A model generated the notes under the pieces. It was not told the origin of the DNA. It did not search any database and saw nothing but the letters and a program-made list of their open reading frames with translations. Below are positions 41,046 through 50,183 of a stretch of 64,000 nucleotides of DNA, one piece after another (positions within the stretch are counted from its first letter, which is position 1; each line of letters begins with the position of its first letter). Source of the DNA: Bog-159 sp963785255 (GTDB taxonomy: Bacteria; Acidobacteriota; Terriglobia; Bryobacterales; Bryobacteraceae); NCBI GenBank assembly GCA_963785255.1, contig CAWAUR010000006.1:157567-221566 (forward strand). Reading direction: 5' to 3'. A program made the position numbers and the translations under genes.

Positions 41046-41046
41046 C

Positions 41047-41541
41047 CTACGATGGCTTGTAATATAACACGATCCCCCCGCCCAGCGCCGCCAGGAGAAA
41101 TCCCAAGTAAAGCAGCGGATTCGGCGCGCTCTTGGGCGGATGCACGGCCATCGCGACCACCACATTCACCAGCGGCGCGCCGCCGAAAACCAGCGGCATC
41201 ACGTACACCGGCAGCCCGCCCGTCTTGAACGCCCAGATGATACAGACGGCCCCGATGGCGCCCAGCGCGCCGCCGATAGTCGACCACACCGTCCCGCCCG
41301 CATTGAAACCGCTCAGCCCGCCTTGCGACGAAAGCCCCGCCACCGGCACGATCACGCCGATCAGAAAATAGGCGAATCCCACGCACAACAGCGCCTTCAG
41401 CGGATTGCCCAGCTGGGTCTGCCCCTTGTGCAACGCCACGCCGTACGCGCCCCACGACAATACCGCGCCAATCACAAAAACGATCCACATTTTGGAACGC
41501 TTCCCCTCCCTTTTTTTGGTTTCGACCGTCATTTGTTCCAT
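41047..41541 (-). CDS. Small multi-pass membrane protein (EamA/DMT-like half)
   Basis: 164 aa with five hydrophobic helices: WIVFVIGAVLSWGAYGVALH, ALLCVGFAYFLIGVIVPVAG, IGGALGAIGAVCIIWAFK, PLVFGGAPLVNVVVAMAV and YLGFLLAALGGGIVLYY. The arrangement is that of half a drug/metabolite transporter, which would need to pair with itself. Short basic N-terminus (TKKREGKRSK) points to an inside orientation. It is divergent from the MFS transporter gene with a 69-nt gap. Confidence 0.78.
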   Translation of the reverse strand: MEQMTVETKKREGKRSKMWIVFVIGAVLSWGAYGVALHKGQTQLGNPLKALLCVGFAYFLIGVIVPVAGLSSQGGLSGFNAGGTVWSTIGGALGAIGAVCIIWAFKTGGLPVYVMPLVFGGAPLVNVVVAMAVHPPKSAPNPLLYLGFLLAALGGGIVLYYKPS

Positions 41542-41610
41542 TCGATGAAATCCTCTGCCCGACTATGCCATACTACCTGAAAATCCGCAGAGATCAGAGG
41601 ATACCCTAAA

Positions 41611-42933
41611 ATGGCCCAACCGGCAGCCGCTTCTACCGCGCATCGCTTGACCCCGGTGCAGTGGGTAATCTGCGCCATCGCGGCGGTGGGATTTGCCTTC
41701 GATACCTACGCCTTGCTGGTGCTGCCGCTGATCGTCGGGCCGGCGCTGACCGACCTGGCGCATCTTAAGCCGAACACGCCGGAGTTCAATTCCTGGGTGG
41801 GCCTGTTGTTTTACGTCCCCGCCGTGGCGGGCGGCATATTCGGTTTGCTGGGCGGATACCTCACGGACCTGCTGGGCCGCCGCCGGGTGCTGGTATGGAG
41901 CATCCTGCTGTATGCATTTTCGGCGCTGGCATCCGGATTCGCCACCACTGCCGGCATGCTGCTGGCGCTGCGGTGCACCACGTTTATCGGCGTCTCGGTG
42001 GAATTCGTGGCCGCCGTCGCGTGGCTGGCGGAGTTGTTCCCGGACGCCAAACAGCGCGAAGCCGTGCTGGGCTACACGCAGGCATTTTCGTCGGTGGGCG
42101 GTCTGCTGGTAAGCGGCGCCTACGGCTTTGCGGTCACCCACGCGAATGCATGGCCGGCTATTTTCAGTAGGCACGACGCTTGGCGCTACACGCTGATCTC
42201 CGCCCTTATCCCAGCGATTCCGTTGATCCTCATTCGTCCGTTCCTGCCGGAGTCGCCCGTGTGGCGCGAGAAAAAGGCGCAAGGCACACTGCAACGGCCC
42301 AGCATCCTCGAGTTGTTTCGCCCGGAATACCGCAGGACCACCCTTCTGACCACGTTGATGTTCGCGTGCAGCTACGGAGCGGCTTTCGGGGCCATTCAGC
42401 ACATCCCGCGCATCGTCCCCAGCCTGCCGCAGGTGGTGCATCTGGCCCGCCCCGTGCAGCAGCACATTGCGGCCAACGTTCAGCTTCTACAGGAAACCGG
42501 CGGACTCCTGGGCCGCGTGATCCTGGCGTTCCTGGCGATCCGCATCGTAAGCCGGCGGCGCCTGTTGCATGTGTTTCAACTGCCCGGCTTGTTTGTGGTC
42601 CCGTTGGTGTTCTTCTACCCGGCAACGCACGATCTTGGCATGTTAAAAATCGGCATCTTTCTGGCCGGGATGCTCACCGTGGCGCAGTTCAGCTTTTGGG
42701 GCAACTATCTGCCCCGGGTGTATCCGACGCACTTGCGCGGCACCGGCGAGAGCTTCGCCGCCAACATCGGCGGCCGCATGATCGGCACGTCGGCCGCACT
42801 GTTGACCACGCAGCTCGCCAATTTCACGAGGCTCGCCTACGCCGCCGCCACGGTCGCCCTGCTGGTTTACGCGGTAGGATTTTTATCAAGCTTCTGGCTG
42901 CCGGAGCCTAAGCAGGATAAGTTGCCGGAATAA
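41611..42933 (+). CDS. MFS transporter
   Basis: 440 aa with twelve predicted membrane helices. The loop between helices 2 and 3 carries the family motif as GGYLTDLLGRRRVLVWS, and helix 4-5 contains TTFIGVSVEFVAAVAWLAEL. The central loop PESPVWREKKAQGTLQRPSI and the final PEPKQDKLPE are typical of the sugar/organic-acid porter groups. A roughly 30-residue periplasmic or loop insertion lies around 265-290 (VVHLARPVQQHIAANVQLLQ). The transported compound cannot be told. Confidence 0.9.
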   Translation: MAQPAAASTAHRLTPVQWVICAIAAVGFAFDTYALLVLPLIVGPALTDLAHLKPNTPEFNSWVGLLFYVPAVAGGIFGLLGGYLTDLLGRRRVLVWSILLYAFSALASGFATTAGMLLALRCTTFIGVSVEFVAAVAWLAELFPDAKQREAVLGYTQAFSSVGGLLVSGAYGFAVTHANAWPAIFSRHDAWRYTLISALIPAIPLILIRPFLPESPVWREKKAQGTLQRPSILELFRPEYRRTTLLTTLMFACSYGAAFGAIQHIPRIVPSLPQVVHLARPVQQHIAANVQLLQETGGLLGRVILAFLAIRIVSRRRLLHVFQLPGLFVVPLVFFYPATHDLGMLKIGIFLAGMLTVAQFSFWGNYLPRVYPTHLRGTGESFAANIGGRMIGTSAALLTTQLANFTRLAYAAATVALLVYAVGFLSSFWLPEPKQDKLPE

Positions 42934-43052
42934 CACCAAACGAATGAGCGCCGGGAGTTCCTCACTCCGTCATTGCAACGGGCGGGCGGTACCTATACCG
43001 TGGCGATGTCAAGCAGACCGACAACCTGCGTCCGGGAACCCGGATATGGCCG

Positions 43053-43277
43053 TTATCGGGCGTTACCGATGTTCCGTAGCTGAATCACCAGCCGCAGCGC
43101 ATCGTTTACCGCTCTCTCGCTGCGGAAGACCTTTCTGACGTCGGCGTCCAGCAAAACAAGATTAGTGCCGGCCTGGAAGCGTTTCGCGTACTTGCCGCGT
43201 TGCGCACCTTTGAGTAACGTTTTCAGATCGTATTCAGGGCGCAACTCACCGTTTGTTTTATCATTGTGCGTCTTCAT
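43053..43277 (-). CDS. Antitoxin of a BrnT-type toxin-antitoxin pair
   Basis: 74 aa. The segment LLKGAQRGKYAKRFQAGTNL and VLLDADVRKVFRSERAVNDA is characteristic of the short antitoxins found directly behind BrnT toxins. It would neutralise the toxin and, with it, repress the operon. The gene overlaps the toxin end by 17 nt. The C-terminus (LRLVIQLRNIGNAR) is slightly longer than usual. Confidence 0.8.
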   Translation of the reverse strand: MKTHNDKTNGELRPEYDLKTLLKGAQRGKYAKRFQAGTNLVLLDADVRKVFRSERAVNDALRLVIQLRNIGNAR

Positions 43278-43536
43278 AATCGCTCCGCTCAGTTCTTGTC
43301 AGCGTTCGAGCACTGACGATTCTAATTCGCTCGCGTCGCTCTACGTGGGCCACCATAAGTAACCTGCCTCGATTTGACAAACCTATCGTAATGAATCGAT
43401 TCTCGCTTGAGGAGTGGTCGGGGTCGGGCGCCGTTGCGCTAAGCTGGTCACCAAACACGCTGGCGGCCTCTCCGAATGAAACCCCATGCTTTCGCAGATT
43501 CCCAACCGCCTTCTCCGGGCTCCACTCGAACTCCAC
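43261..43536 (-). CDS. brnT: BrnT-family ribonuclease toxin
   Basis: 91 aa from a GTG at 43536. It starts VEFEWSPEKAVGNLRKHGVS with the conserved NxxKHGV motif. Further signatures are FGEAASVFGDQLSATAPDPD, a region with HSSSENRFITIGLSNRGRLL and the end RIRIVSARTLTRTERSDYED (R-I-I-S-A-R-x-x-T-x-x-E-x-x-x-Y-E). BrnT cleaves mRNA in a RelE-like fold. An open extension to 43611 encodes no family sequence and is ignored. Confidence 0.88.
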   Translation of the reverse strand: MEFEWSPEKAVGNLRKHGVSFGEAASVFGDQLSATAPDPDHSSSENRFITIGLSNRGRLLMVAHVERRERIRIVSARTLTRTERSDYEDAQ

Positions 43537-43659
43537 GCCACTAGTGTACTGCGTTGAAGCCGTCGCGCCCCCACGGCTGGCCCGCAACAGCCTCGGGGCG
43601 AGGGCGGGCATGCCATAGCCCCCTTGCGCAATGGCGAAGAAAAAGCGAAAATAAGAACC

Positions 43660-44640
43660 ATGCCTGAATTAATCGGCATCGCCAAAATGGCCAGCGAAAG
43701 CGAACTGCTGGCCGCCAAGGGAAAGGCCGGCGCGCCCGTACAATACTTCGAAATCGGCGCGCGCAGTATCCTGAACCGCACCAAACCGAACATGCCGTTC
43801 GCCTGGACCATCAATCCGTATCGCGGCTGCGAGTTCGGCTGCCAGTATTGCTACGCGCGTTATACGCACGAGTTCATGGGCATGCCGGACGGCCGCGAAT
43901 TCGAATCCAAGATCTACGCCAAAGCCGCCGCACCCGAAATTCTGCGCCGCGAGCTGCGCCAGGTCGATCGCTCGGAGAGCATCGCCATCGGCACCGCCAC
44001 CGATCCTTACCAGCCGGCCGAAAGGCGTTTCGCGCGCACCCGCGCCATTCTGGAGGTCTTCGCGGCGGAGAGCGGCCGCCATTTGTCGATCACCACCAAG
44101 TCCGACTTGGTGGCGCGCGATGTGGATCTGCTGTCCGAGATCGCGCGCCGCAATGTGCTGTCGGTGAATATCACGGTCACCACCCTGAATCGACGCCTGG
44201 CGCGCCTGATGGAGCCGCGCGCGCCGCGTCCGGATCTGCGTTTGGCCGCGGTGCGCACGCTCCGCGCGGCAGGGATTTCGACGGGCGTGTTTCCGAATCC
44301 CATTCTTCCGATGATCACGGATTCCGAGGAGAGCCTGGATGCGCTGGCAGCGGCCGCGTGCCAGGCGGGCGCGCAATATTTCGGCGGCGGACCGCTGTTC
44401 CTGATGCCTTGCGCGCGCAAAATCTTCTTTCCGTTTCTGGAGCGGCATTTTCCCAAACTGGTAGGCCCGTATCGCAAGCTGTACGCGGCGAGCGCCTACC
44501 TCGGCCCCGGTTACAAAGCGCGCGTGCGGGAAGTGGTGGCGCGCGTTCGCCAGCGGCACGGCCTGGGTTCCGCGCCGGTGGAGTATCGCCCCGAGCTTTG
44601 GGAAGGCGAAGAGCAGGGCACGCTATTTCCGCTATTGTGA
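43660..44640 (+). CDS. Radical SAM protein (SplB-like, Rv2578c type)
   Basis: 326 aa from the ATG at 43660. The Fe-S/SAM motif is NPYRGCEFGCQYCYARYTHE (CxxxCxxC). FESKIYAKAAAPEILRREL and SIAIGTATDPYQPAERRF follow, as in the Rv2578c/SplB-like group of unknown substrate. The last part (VGPYRKLYAASAYLGPGYKA) has no extra cysteines. It is followed after 9 nt by queA, so the two are likely co-transcribed. An alternative start at 43624 adds 12 residues. Confidence 0.9.
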   Translation: MPELIGIAKMASESELLAAKGKAGAPVQYFEIGARSILNRTKPNMPFAWTINPYRGCEFGCQYCYARYTHEFMGMPDGREFESKIYAKAAAPEILRRELRQVDRSESIAIGTATDPYQPAERRFARTRAILEVFAAESGRHLSITTKSDLVARDVDLLSEIARRNVLSVNITVTTLNRRLARLMEPRAPRPDLRLAAVRTLRAAGISTGVFPNPILPMITDSEESLDALAAAACQAGAQYFGGGPLFLMPCARKIFFPFLERHFPKLVGPYRKLYAASAYLGPGYKARVREVVARVRQRHGLGSAPVEYRPELWEGEEQGTLFPLL

Positions 44641-44649
44641 AATCTGGGA

Positions 44650-45717
44650 ATGGACCTTGCCGAATTCGATTACACGCTGCCCGAGGAGTTGATCGCGCAA
44701 GCGCCGCTCAAAGAACGCGATGCGTCGCGCATGCTGGTGGTGGACCGCGCGCGGGGCGCCTGGCAGGATTGCCAATTTCGCGATCTGCCTGCGTTTTTCG
44801 GCGCGGGCGACTGCCTGGTGCTGAACGATTCGCGCGTGTTTCCGGCGCGGCTGTTCGGGCATCGCGCGGGCGTGCATGCCTTGCCGGTGGGCAAGAAGAA
44901 CCCGGCGCGCCGCGAGTATCTCAGGGGCGAGGTGGAGGTGCTGTTGCTGCGGCCCGTCGATGGTGCGGCTCGCGACTGGGAGGCGCTGGTGCATCCCGGC
45001 AAGAAGATGCGGGTAGGCGAACGGGTGACTTTTGCCGGCGGTCTGGAGGCGGAGGTGATGGCGCGCCGCGAGTTTGGGGAGCGCACGCTGCGCTTTCACG
45101 CGGAGGGCGATATCTACGAGGCGTTCGAGAAGATCGGACATGTGCCGCTGCCGCCTTACATCAAGAGGCGGGATGCAGCCGCGGATCGCGAGCGGTATCA
45201 GACGGTCTTCGCGCGGGAGAAGGGCTCGGCGGCGGCGCCTACCGCCGGTTTGCATTTCACGCCGCAAGTGCTGGACGCCTGCCGGGCGCGCGGCGCGGAT
45301 GTCGCTTTTTTGACGCTGCATGTCGGGCTGGGAACCTTTCAGCCGCTGCGCGGTGCGCCGGCGGAAGGATACCGGCTGCATTCCGAACATTACAGCATTT
45401 CGGAAGACAACGCGGCGCGCATGCGGACCGCGCGGCGGCTGGTGGCCGTGGGAACTACCAGCGTGCGGACCATCGAAAGCGCCATACTTTCGGGCGGGCT
45501 GCGCGAGACCTCCGGCGAAACGGATTTGTTCATTTATCCGGGATTCGAATTTCGCGGCACCGGGGCGATGTTGACCAATTTTCATCTGCCGCGCACCAGT
45601 TTGTTGCTGCTGGTGTGCGCGTTCGCGGGGAAGGATTTGGCGCTGGCGGCTTACCGGCACGCGGTAGAGCAGCACTACCGGTTCTATTCGTACGGGGATT
45701 GCATGCTGATCGTGTGA
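44650..45717 (+). CDS. queA: S-adenosylmethionine:tRNA ribosyltransferase-isomerase
   Basis: 355 aa. It transfers the ribosyl group of SAM to preQ1 in tRNA during queuosine synthesis. The opening DLAEFDYTLPEELIAQAPLK, SAAAPTAGLHFTPQVLDACR, FLTLHVGLGTFQPLR, and GTTSVRTIESA with TNFHLPRTSLLLLVCAFAG are all hallmark segments. Length is normal. No other queuosine genes lie in the window. It overlaps nothing and reads toward the S53 peptidase gene. Confidence 0.96.
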   Translation: MDLAEFDYTLPEELIAQAPLKERDASRMLVVDRARGAWQDCQFRDLPAFFGAGDCLVLNDSRVFPARLFGHRAGVHALPVGKKNPARREYLRGEVEVLLLRPVDGAARDWEALVHPGKKMRVGERVTFAGGLEAEVMARREFGERTLRFHAEGDIYEAFEKIGHVPLPPYIKRRDAAADRERYQTVFAREKGSAAAPTAGLHFTPQVLDACRARGADVAFLTLHVGLGTFQPLRGAPAEGYRLHSEHYSISEDNAARMRTARRLVAVGTTSVRTIESAILSGGLRETSGETDLFIYPGFEFRGTGAMLTNFHLPRTSLLLLVCAFAGKDLALAAYRHAVEQHYRFYSYGDCMLIV

Positions 45718-45778
45718 CCCCGGTGGCCCCCTCAATCCGCCTTCCGGCGGCGACCCACAATGTTGAACACTTCCAGCA

Positions 45779-45835
45779 GCGGGGCTGAGAGCCCCGCGCA
45801 GGCTACGAGCCGGCTACGAGGCTGCCCCACATGCT
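45779..45835. terminator. Repeat-derived hairpin between convergent queA and the S53 peptidase
   Basis: GCGGGGCTGAGAGCCCCGC at 45779-45797 forms a 7-bp GC stem with a GAGA loop. CAGGCTACGAGCCGGCTACG, GAGGCTGCCCCAC follow as degenerate family-1 modules. A two-way terminator role is likely from position; no U-run is present. Confidence 0.5.
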
Positions 45836-45921
45836 TGACGAGGCATCCCCAGTCGGCGGGCGAATCGTCGATCCAGGCGACGTGCCGTGCGTTCGGGAGC
45901 TTTGCCGTCCCTACAGCACGG

Positions 45922-48705
45922 CTACTTTTTCACAACCTGCTTCAGCACAGTGGACGTGCTGCCGACGAACTTCCCGTTCGCCGCATAAACCGCCGTGATG
46001 CTCAGCGTGCCCACCGGCAGCGACGAAGTGGTGAACGTCGCCTTGTGGGTGCTGGCGTTGAGCGTCCCCGTACCCAAAGTGGCGGTGCCGTTCTTAAAGG
46101 TCACTGTACCAGTCGGAGAGCCGGAAAGAACAGCCTTGACCGTGGCCGTGAAGGTTACTGCCTGGCCCTTCACGGATGGGTTCAAGCTGGAAGCCAGGGT
46201 GTTAGTGGTCTTCGATTTGATCGTGAAATTCACGGTCTTGGTGGTTTCTGTGTTGCCCGCGACGTCCACGCTGTGGAAGGATACCGCGTCCGCACCCAGC
46301 GTCGCGACGGTGAAGGGTCCCGTATATGTTTGCGTGGCTCCCCCATTCACGCTATAGTCGGTCGTCTTAACTCCGCTGCCGCTGTCGGCCGCCTTCAACG
46401 TCACCTGCACATTGGAGATGTAGAAAGTGCCATCCAACGTGCCCGACAAGCTGTCGGTGGTGACCGGAGCTACCGTGTCGTAGCAGACGGGGCCGTAAGT
46501 CACGTCGCCCGAATCGAAACCGCTATTGTCCCAAGCCCTCACGTCAGCGGTATGGCAGCCCTGCCCGGCGGTTGCCAAGTCGAACGATCCGGAGTTTGCG
46601 AGCGGGAATGCCGGTCCGGCATAAAAAGAGTTGCCGGCGCCCGGTGTCGATTCCCTGAGCACGTCACCTGGGTCCGCGTCCCAGGCCAGGCTGACGCCGG
46701 ATATGCCGGTGGCGGGCAATCCGGTCGTACCGGTATCGGTCGCGGTGAAGGAAACGGTCTGGTCGGTGTTGTACCACGTTCCGGTCGTGGGTCCCGAGAA
46801 TTTCACTTGCGGCAATCCGAAGTCTCCCGCCTGATAAGTGTTGATGGCCCACGCAAGTTGTAAGGCGTTGAAAGAGCCCCAGCCAGTGACCGGGTCCCAT
46901 CCCGTTGTGGCGCACCAATAACCCAAGCCGTACTTGGCGGTAATGTCATTGTTGTTACAGCCGGTGGTAATGTCATAGTACGGATAGTGTGGCGCGTAGG
47001 TTTGGTTCTCGCCGAAGTAATACAGATAATAGTTGCCGTTTCCCAGCGGTCCGCAGGCATGCGTGCCGCATTTGCCGCCGGAGATGGTGGTACTCAGATA
47101 CTCGAGATAGGCGTTGGCTTGGGCGAAGAAGCCGGCCACTTGGGGCGCCACAATGCTGGTGCCGCCGTTGCCCGCCAACTTGCCCTGAAAATAGAAGTTT
47201 TGGGGAGTGTGGTACCAGTCGGCATTCAGGGCAATGTCGGGTACGCCGCGCGCGGTAAGACCCAGCCCACTCTGATAAGGCGGGACCGCCCAATAAGCGC
47301 TTTCGCCGCCGGTGCTGCCACCGTCGTTCGAAGCGCAGCCATCCGGCCCCCCGCTCCACGCGGACTGGCTGCTGAAGATCGGCCCGTTGGTTAGGTACAT
47401 GGTGGCGCCGCCGGCGCCAACTACGTTCGGATCGGATGCCGGGAAACCCACCGCGACCCTGTCGCCGCAGCCCGGGGTCGCGCCCGAGTCGCCCGAAGCG
47501 GCCACAACTGTCCAGCCGGTGCCCACCAGGTTGGCGAATATGGCATCGTCGGTGTTCATCACCGAGGTGGGATCGCCATAAATCTCCTCACCGCCCCAAC
47601 TCGTGCTGAAAACACGCGCTTTGCCGTCATTCAGAATCCGCTGATACACGTCGGTAAAAGTGGAAAGCTGAGCGTTGGCGCCGTCGTACATGTAGATCGA
47701 CGCGGTGCTGGTGGCTGCGCCGAAACTATTGGACCAGGACGTGGACCATTCAAAATCCATGGTTCCTTCGCCGTCGCAGCAAGTGGGCGTTCCGTCCACG
47801 TCGATGAAGGACCAGTGCATGGCCAGATAGGGATACTGGTGTTGGAAGCCCTGGAAATCCGTTGTTAATTGCGATCCCGCCGTGGCGATGGCGATGGAAG
47901 ACTGCGCTGGAGAGCCGTTGGCATTTCCCAGCGGGTTGCAGCAGTGACCCTGCGCGCTTAGCGCATTCAAATCGTACGCCTGGGAGCTGTAGATGTCGGT
48001 GGGATCGTATGCGCCGCCTGTGATGGATGGCCCCGCATCGCCGCCCGTCTCCGCGGCCGGCGGCTTCGCAGTCGCATCCAGGAACCCTTCCTCGGTAGCC
48101 TGCCCATCCGGTACATCCGGCGAGTAAATGGGAAACACCGGCTCCGGCATGCCTTGGTTCGCGGGGTGCAACACCTGCAGGCTGTTCAGACCGATAACGG
48201 ATTGAACGATCGTGGCAAGATTCGACGGAAGCACCGGATCGCGATCGTTTGAGAAGAACGTGGTGGTCCCCAGTTGGTAATTATTGATCTGTACCCCGAA
48301 CGCTTTGCCAATCACGGCCATGCTGCCTGCGAGGCTGACCGTCAGGCGGTTCGGATAGCGGTGCGCGACTGTAAGGCCCTGGCTGGTCGCCCAGTCGACC
48401 ACCGATTGCTCATCCTGAATCGACGGCGAGAACCGCGCATTCCACTCTTCCGGCGTGAGGAACTGCAGGAAGTTCGGCGATCCCTGGGTATGCAATTCGC
48501 TTAGAAATTGCTGCTCCTCCGCCCAGTGCGGCGGTTGCAGACCGAGCACCACACGGAGCATCAGGCTGGGGTTGACGGCGCCGGCGAACTGGGCGGATCC
48601 GTTCAACACCTCAATGGGCGTCGGCCCGCCGGGCGCTTGTCCGAGCACCGGTAGGGCGAAGCATGCCAGCAGAACCGGCAGACTGAAACGATAATGAAAA
48701 TTCAA
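45922..48705 (-). CDS. Secreted S53 (sedolisin/kumamolisin) peptidase with C-terminal Ig-like repeats
   Basis: 927 aa. Signal peptide (PVLLACFALPVLGQ), then a pro-kumamolisin domain (about 35-190; FLQFLTPEEWNARFSPS). The catalytic domain (about 215-640) shows Glu and Asp in GEGTMDFEWS (near 313), the oxyanion Asp in VVAASGDSGATPGCG (near 408), and the serine in GNGGTSIVAPQVAG (near 513), where GGTS replaces the usual SGTS. The Ca site region GWDPVTGWGSFNALQLA follows. Two or three beta-sandwich domains end the protein, the last (about 838-927) of the Big_3 type. It starts with TTG at 48705 behind a strong AGGAGG. It acts on proteins outside the cell at low pH. Confidence 0.93.
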   Translation of the reverse strand: MNFHYRFSLPVLLACFALPVLGQAPGGPTPIEVLNGSAQFAGAVNPSLMLRVVLGLQPPHWAEEQQFLSELHTQGSPNFLQFLTPEEWNARFSPSIQDEQSVVDWATSQGLTVAHRYPNRLTVSLAGSMAVIGKAFGVQINNYQLGTTTFFSNDRDPVLPSNLATIVQSVIGLNSLQVLHPANQGMPEPVFPIYSPDVPDGQATEEGFLDATAKPPAAETGGDAGPSITGGAYDPTDIYSSQAYDLNALSAQGHCCNPLGNANGSPAQSSIAIATAGSQLTTDFQGFQHQYPYLAMHWSFIDVDGTPTCCDGEGTMDFEWSTSWSNSFGAATSTASIYMYDGANAQLSTFTDVYQRILNDGKARVFSTSWGGEEIYGDPTSVMNTDDAIFANLVGTGWTVVAASGDSGATPGCGDRVAVGFPASDPNVVGAGGATMYLTNGPIFSSQSAWSGGPDGCASNDGGSTGGESAYWAVPPYQSGLGLTARGVPDIALNADWYHTPQNFYFQGKLAGNGGTSIVAPQVAGFFAQANAYLEYLSTTISGGKCGTHACGPLGNGNYYLYYFGENQTYAPHYPYYDITTGCNNNDITAKYGLGYWCATTGWDPVTGWGSFNALQLAWAINTYQAGDFGLPQVKFSGPTTGTWYNTDQTVSFTATDTGTTGLPATGISGVSLAWDADPGDVLRESTPGAGNSFYAGPAFPLANSGSFDLATAGQGCHTADVRAWDNSGFDSGDVTYGPVCYDTVAPVTTDSLSGTLDGTFYISNVQVTLKAADSGSGVKTTDYSVNGGATQTYTGPFTVATLGADAVSFHSVDVAGNTETTKTVNFTIKSKTTNTLASSLNPSVKGQAVTFTATVKAVLSGSPTGTVTFKNGTATLGTGTLNASTHKATFTTSSLPVGTLSITAVYAANGKFVGSTSTVLKQVVKK

Positions 48706-48924
48706 CGATCCTCCTCAAAGACTGCTGGGCGCCTTGGGCCATCCACGTTTTGCCTTCCTGTGTCCCCTCGGATCTCCTCGGCACCACTCAGTTAAGAAGG
48801 CGTAGTCGGCCCGCAAAACCCCTCATCGAGAATTCGGAAATGTTGCAAACCGCGGCCGCCGGCTTTGGTAGCCACGTAGCTCCGGGACGGCACCGAGCGC
48901 TTCCCGGCAGCCACGCCCGAGGAC

Positions 48925-49992
48925 TTGAAAAAGGCCCACGCCTACGCCTACGGCGGCTGCGTCATCCAGGACATGGGTTACTACCCGTTCGGCAGCAAAT
49001 ATTTCAGCGACCTGGTGCATTATGTGCGGAGCGGCGATTTCGTCGAAGCGTTGCTCGCGAGCGCACAAGACCTGGATGAGCTGGCTTTCGCCCTAGGCGC
49101 GCTGGCGCACTACGCCGCGGATAACAACGGCCATCCGATCGCCGTGAATCGCGCCGTGCCTATCGAATATCCGAAGCTGCGCGCCCAATATGGCAGCGTG
49201 GTCACCTACGCGGAGAATCCGGCGGCGCACCTGAAGGTCGAATTCGGTTTCGACGTGGCGCAAGTGGCGCAGGGCAACTATGCGCCGGAGGATTATCACG
49301 ATTTCATCGGGTTCCAGGTTTCCAAGGAGTTGTTGGAGCGCGCCTTCCTTGCTACCTACGGCCTGGAGCTGAAGGACCAGTTCGTCAGCCTCGACTTGGC
49401 GCTGGGCACCTATCGCCGGACCGTCGGTACGATTATTCCCGACGCCACAAAAATCGCCTGGTCCCTAAAACGCAAGGAAATCGTGCAGGCTCGGCCTGGC
49501 ATGACCAAGCGCAAGTTTCTTTACAATCTGAAAGGCTCCAGCTACGAAAAGGAGTGGGGGACCCAATACACCCACCCCGGCGCGTTCGCCCGGTTCATGG
49601 CGTTCGTTTTCCGCATTGTGCCTAAAGTCGGCCCGTTCAAATCCGTGAATTTCAAAGCGCCCACTCCGCAAACCGAAAAGCTATTCATGCAGAGTTTCAA
49701 CAAGACCGTGGACCTGTATCGCGCCCTGCTCTTGGAGACAAGGATCGAAGGCCGGCCGCCGCTAGCCAATACCGACTTCGATACCGGCGAAGCGACGCGC
49801 GACGGCGAGTACACGCTGGCCGATAAAACCTATGCCAAGCTCCTGCGAGACCTTGCCAAGGAAGGTTTCAAAGGCGTTACACCGGAACTGCGCGCTAATC
49901 TTCTGTCGTTTTACCGGGATCCGAAACCGCACGCGAACGATAAAGACTGGGCCGCTTCGCTAGCCGCGTTGGAGCAGTTGCGGGCGCAATAA
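48925..49992 (+). CDS. Zinc-dependent phospholipase C-like protein, 5'-truncated
   Basis: 355 aa from a TTG. AHAYAYGGCVIQDMGYYPFG, SDLVHYVRSGDFVEALLASA and LAHYAADNNGHPIAVNRAVP are the conserved His/Asp-rich helices of the zinc-dependent phospholipase C family; the rest (FIGFQVSKELLERAFLATYG) is also conserved. The frame is open to 48880 (LRDGTERFPAATPED) but hits a stop there, and no signal peptide or leading His segment (LTHEAIID-like) is found in any frame upstream. The first 40-60 residues are therefore missing and the protein is probably not exported; it may be a pseudogene. Confidence 0.75.
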   Translation: MKKAHAYAYGGCVIQDMGYYPFGSKYFSDLVHYVRSGDFVEALLASAQDLDELAFALGALAHYAADNNGHPIAVNRAVPIEYPKLRAQYGSVVTYAENPAAHLKVEFGFDVAQVAQGNYAPEDYHDFIGFQVSKELLERAFLATYGLELKDQFVSLDLALGTYRRTVGTIIPDATKIAWSLKRKEIVQARPGMTKRKFLYNLKGSSYEKEWGTQYTHPGAFARFMAFVFRIVPKVGPFKSVNFKAPTPQTEKLFMQSFNKTVDLYRALLLETRIEGRPPLANTDFDTGEATRDGEYTLADKTYAKLLRDLAKEGFKGVTPELRANLLSFYRDPKPHANDKDWAASLAALEQLRAQ

Positions 49993-50009
49993 GCTGCGCC
50001 TGTGGGCTG

Positions 50010-50092
50010 GCGCCGTACGGGGCGCCTGGAGACACGCAATCTTGCGCGCCGGGCCGGGGAACGCGATTCAACCGGCGCCCGCATCTCGTCGC
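50010..50092. repeat. Family-3 dispersed repeat, copy A
   Basis: GCGCCGTACGGGGCGCCTGG ... GACACGCAATCTTGCGCGCC ... GATTCAACCGGCGCCCGCAT, then CTCGTCGCT. It matches copies at 51627 and 54802 in the same orientation but lacks about 14 bp (the GGCATGCC block). Confidence 0.75.
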
Positions 50093-50183
50093 TCTCCGCG
50101 TGGCCCAGCCGCACGCGGGCGCGGGCGGTGAAACTCAACTGTATTTGGGGAACCGCGCCCCCCCCAACTGCACCCCCAGCAGC

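Noticed and set aside
43848..45788. Plus-strand frame of 646 codons across the radical SAM and queA genes
   Set aside because: It runs out of frame through two well-recognised genes.
45740..45915. Minus-strand peptide LPNARHVAWIDDSPADWG, possibly a HAD-type relic
   Set aside because: Too short and too close to repeats to name; no second motif was found.
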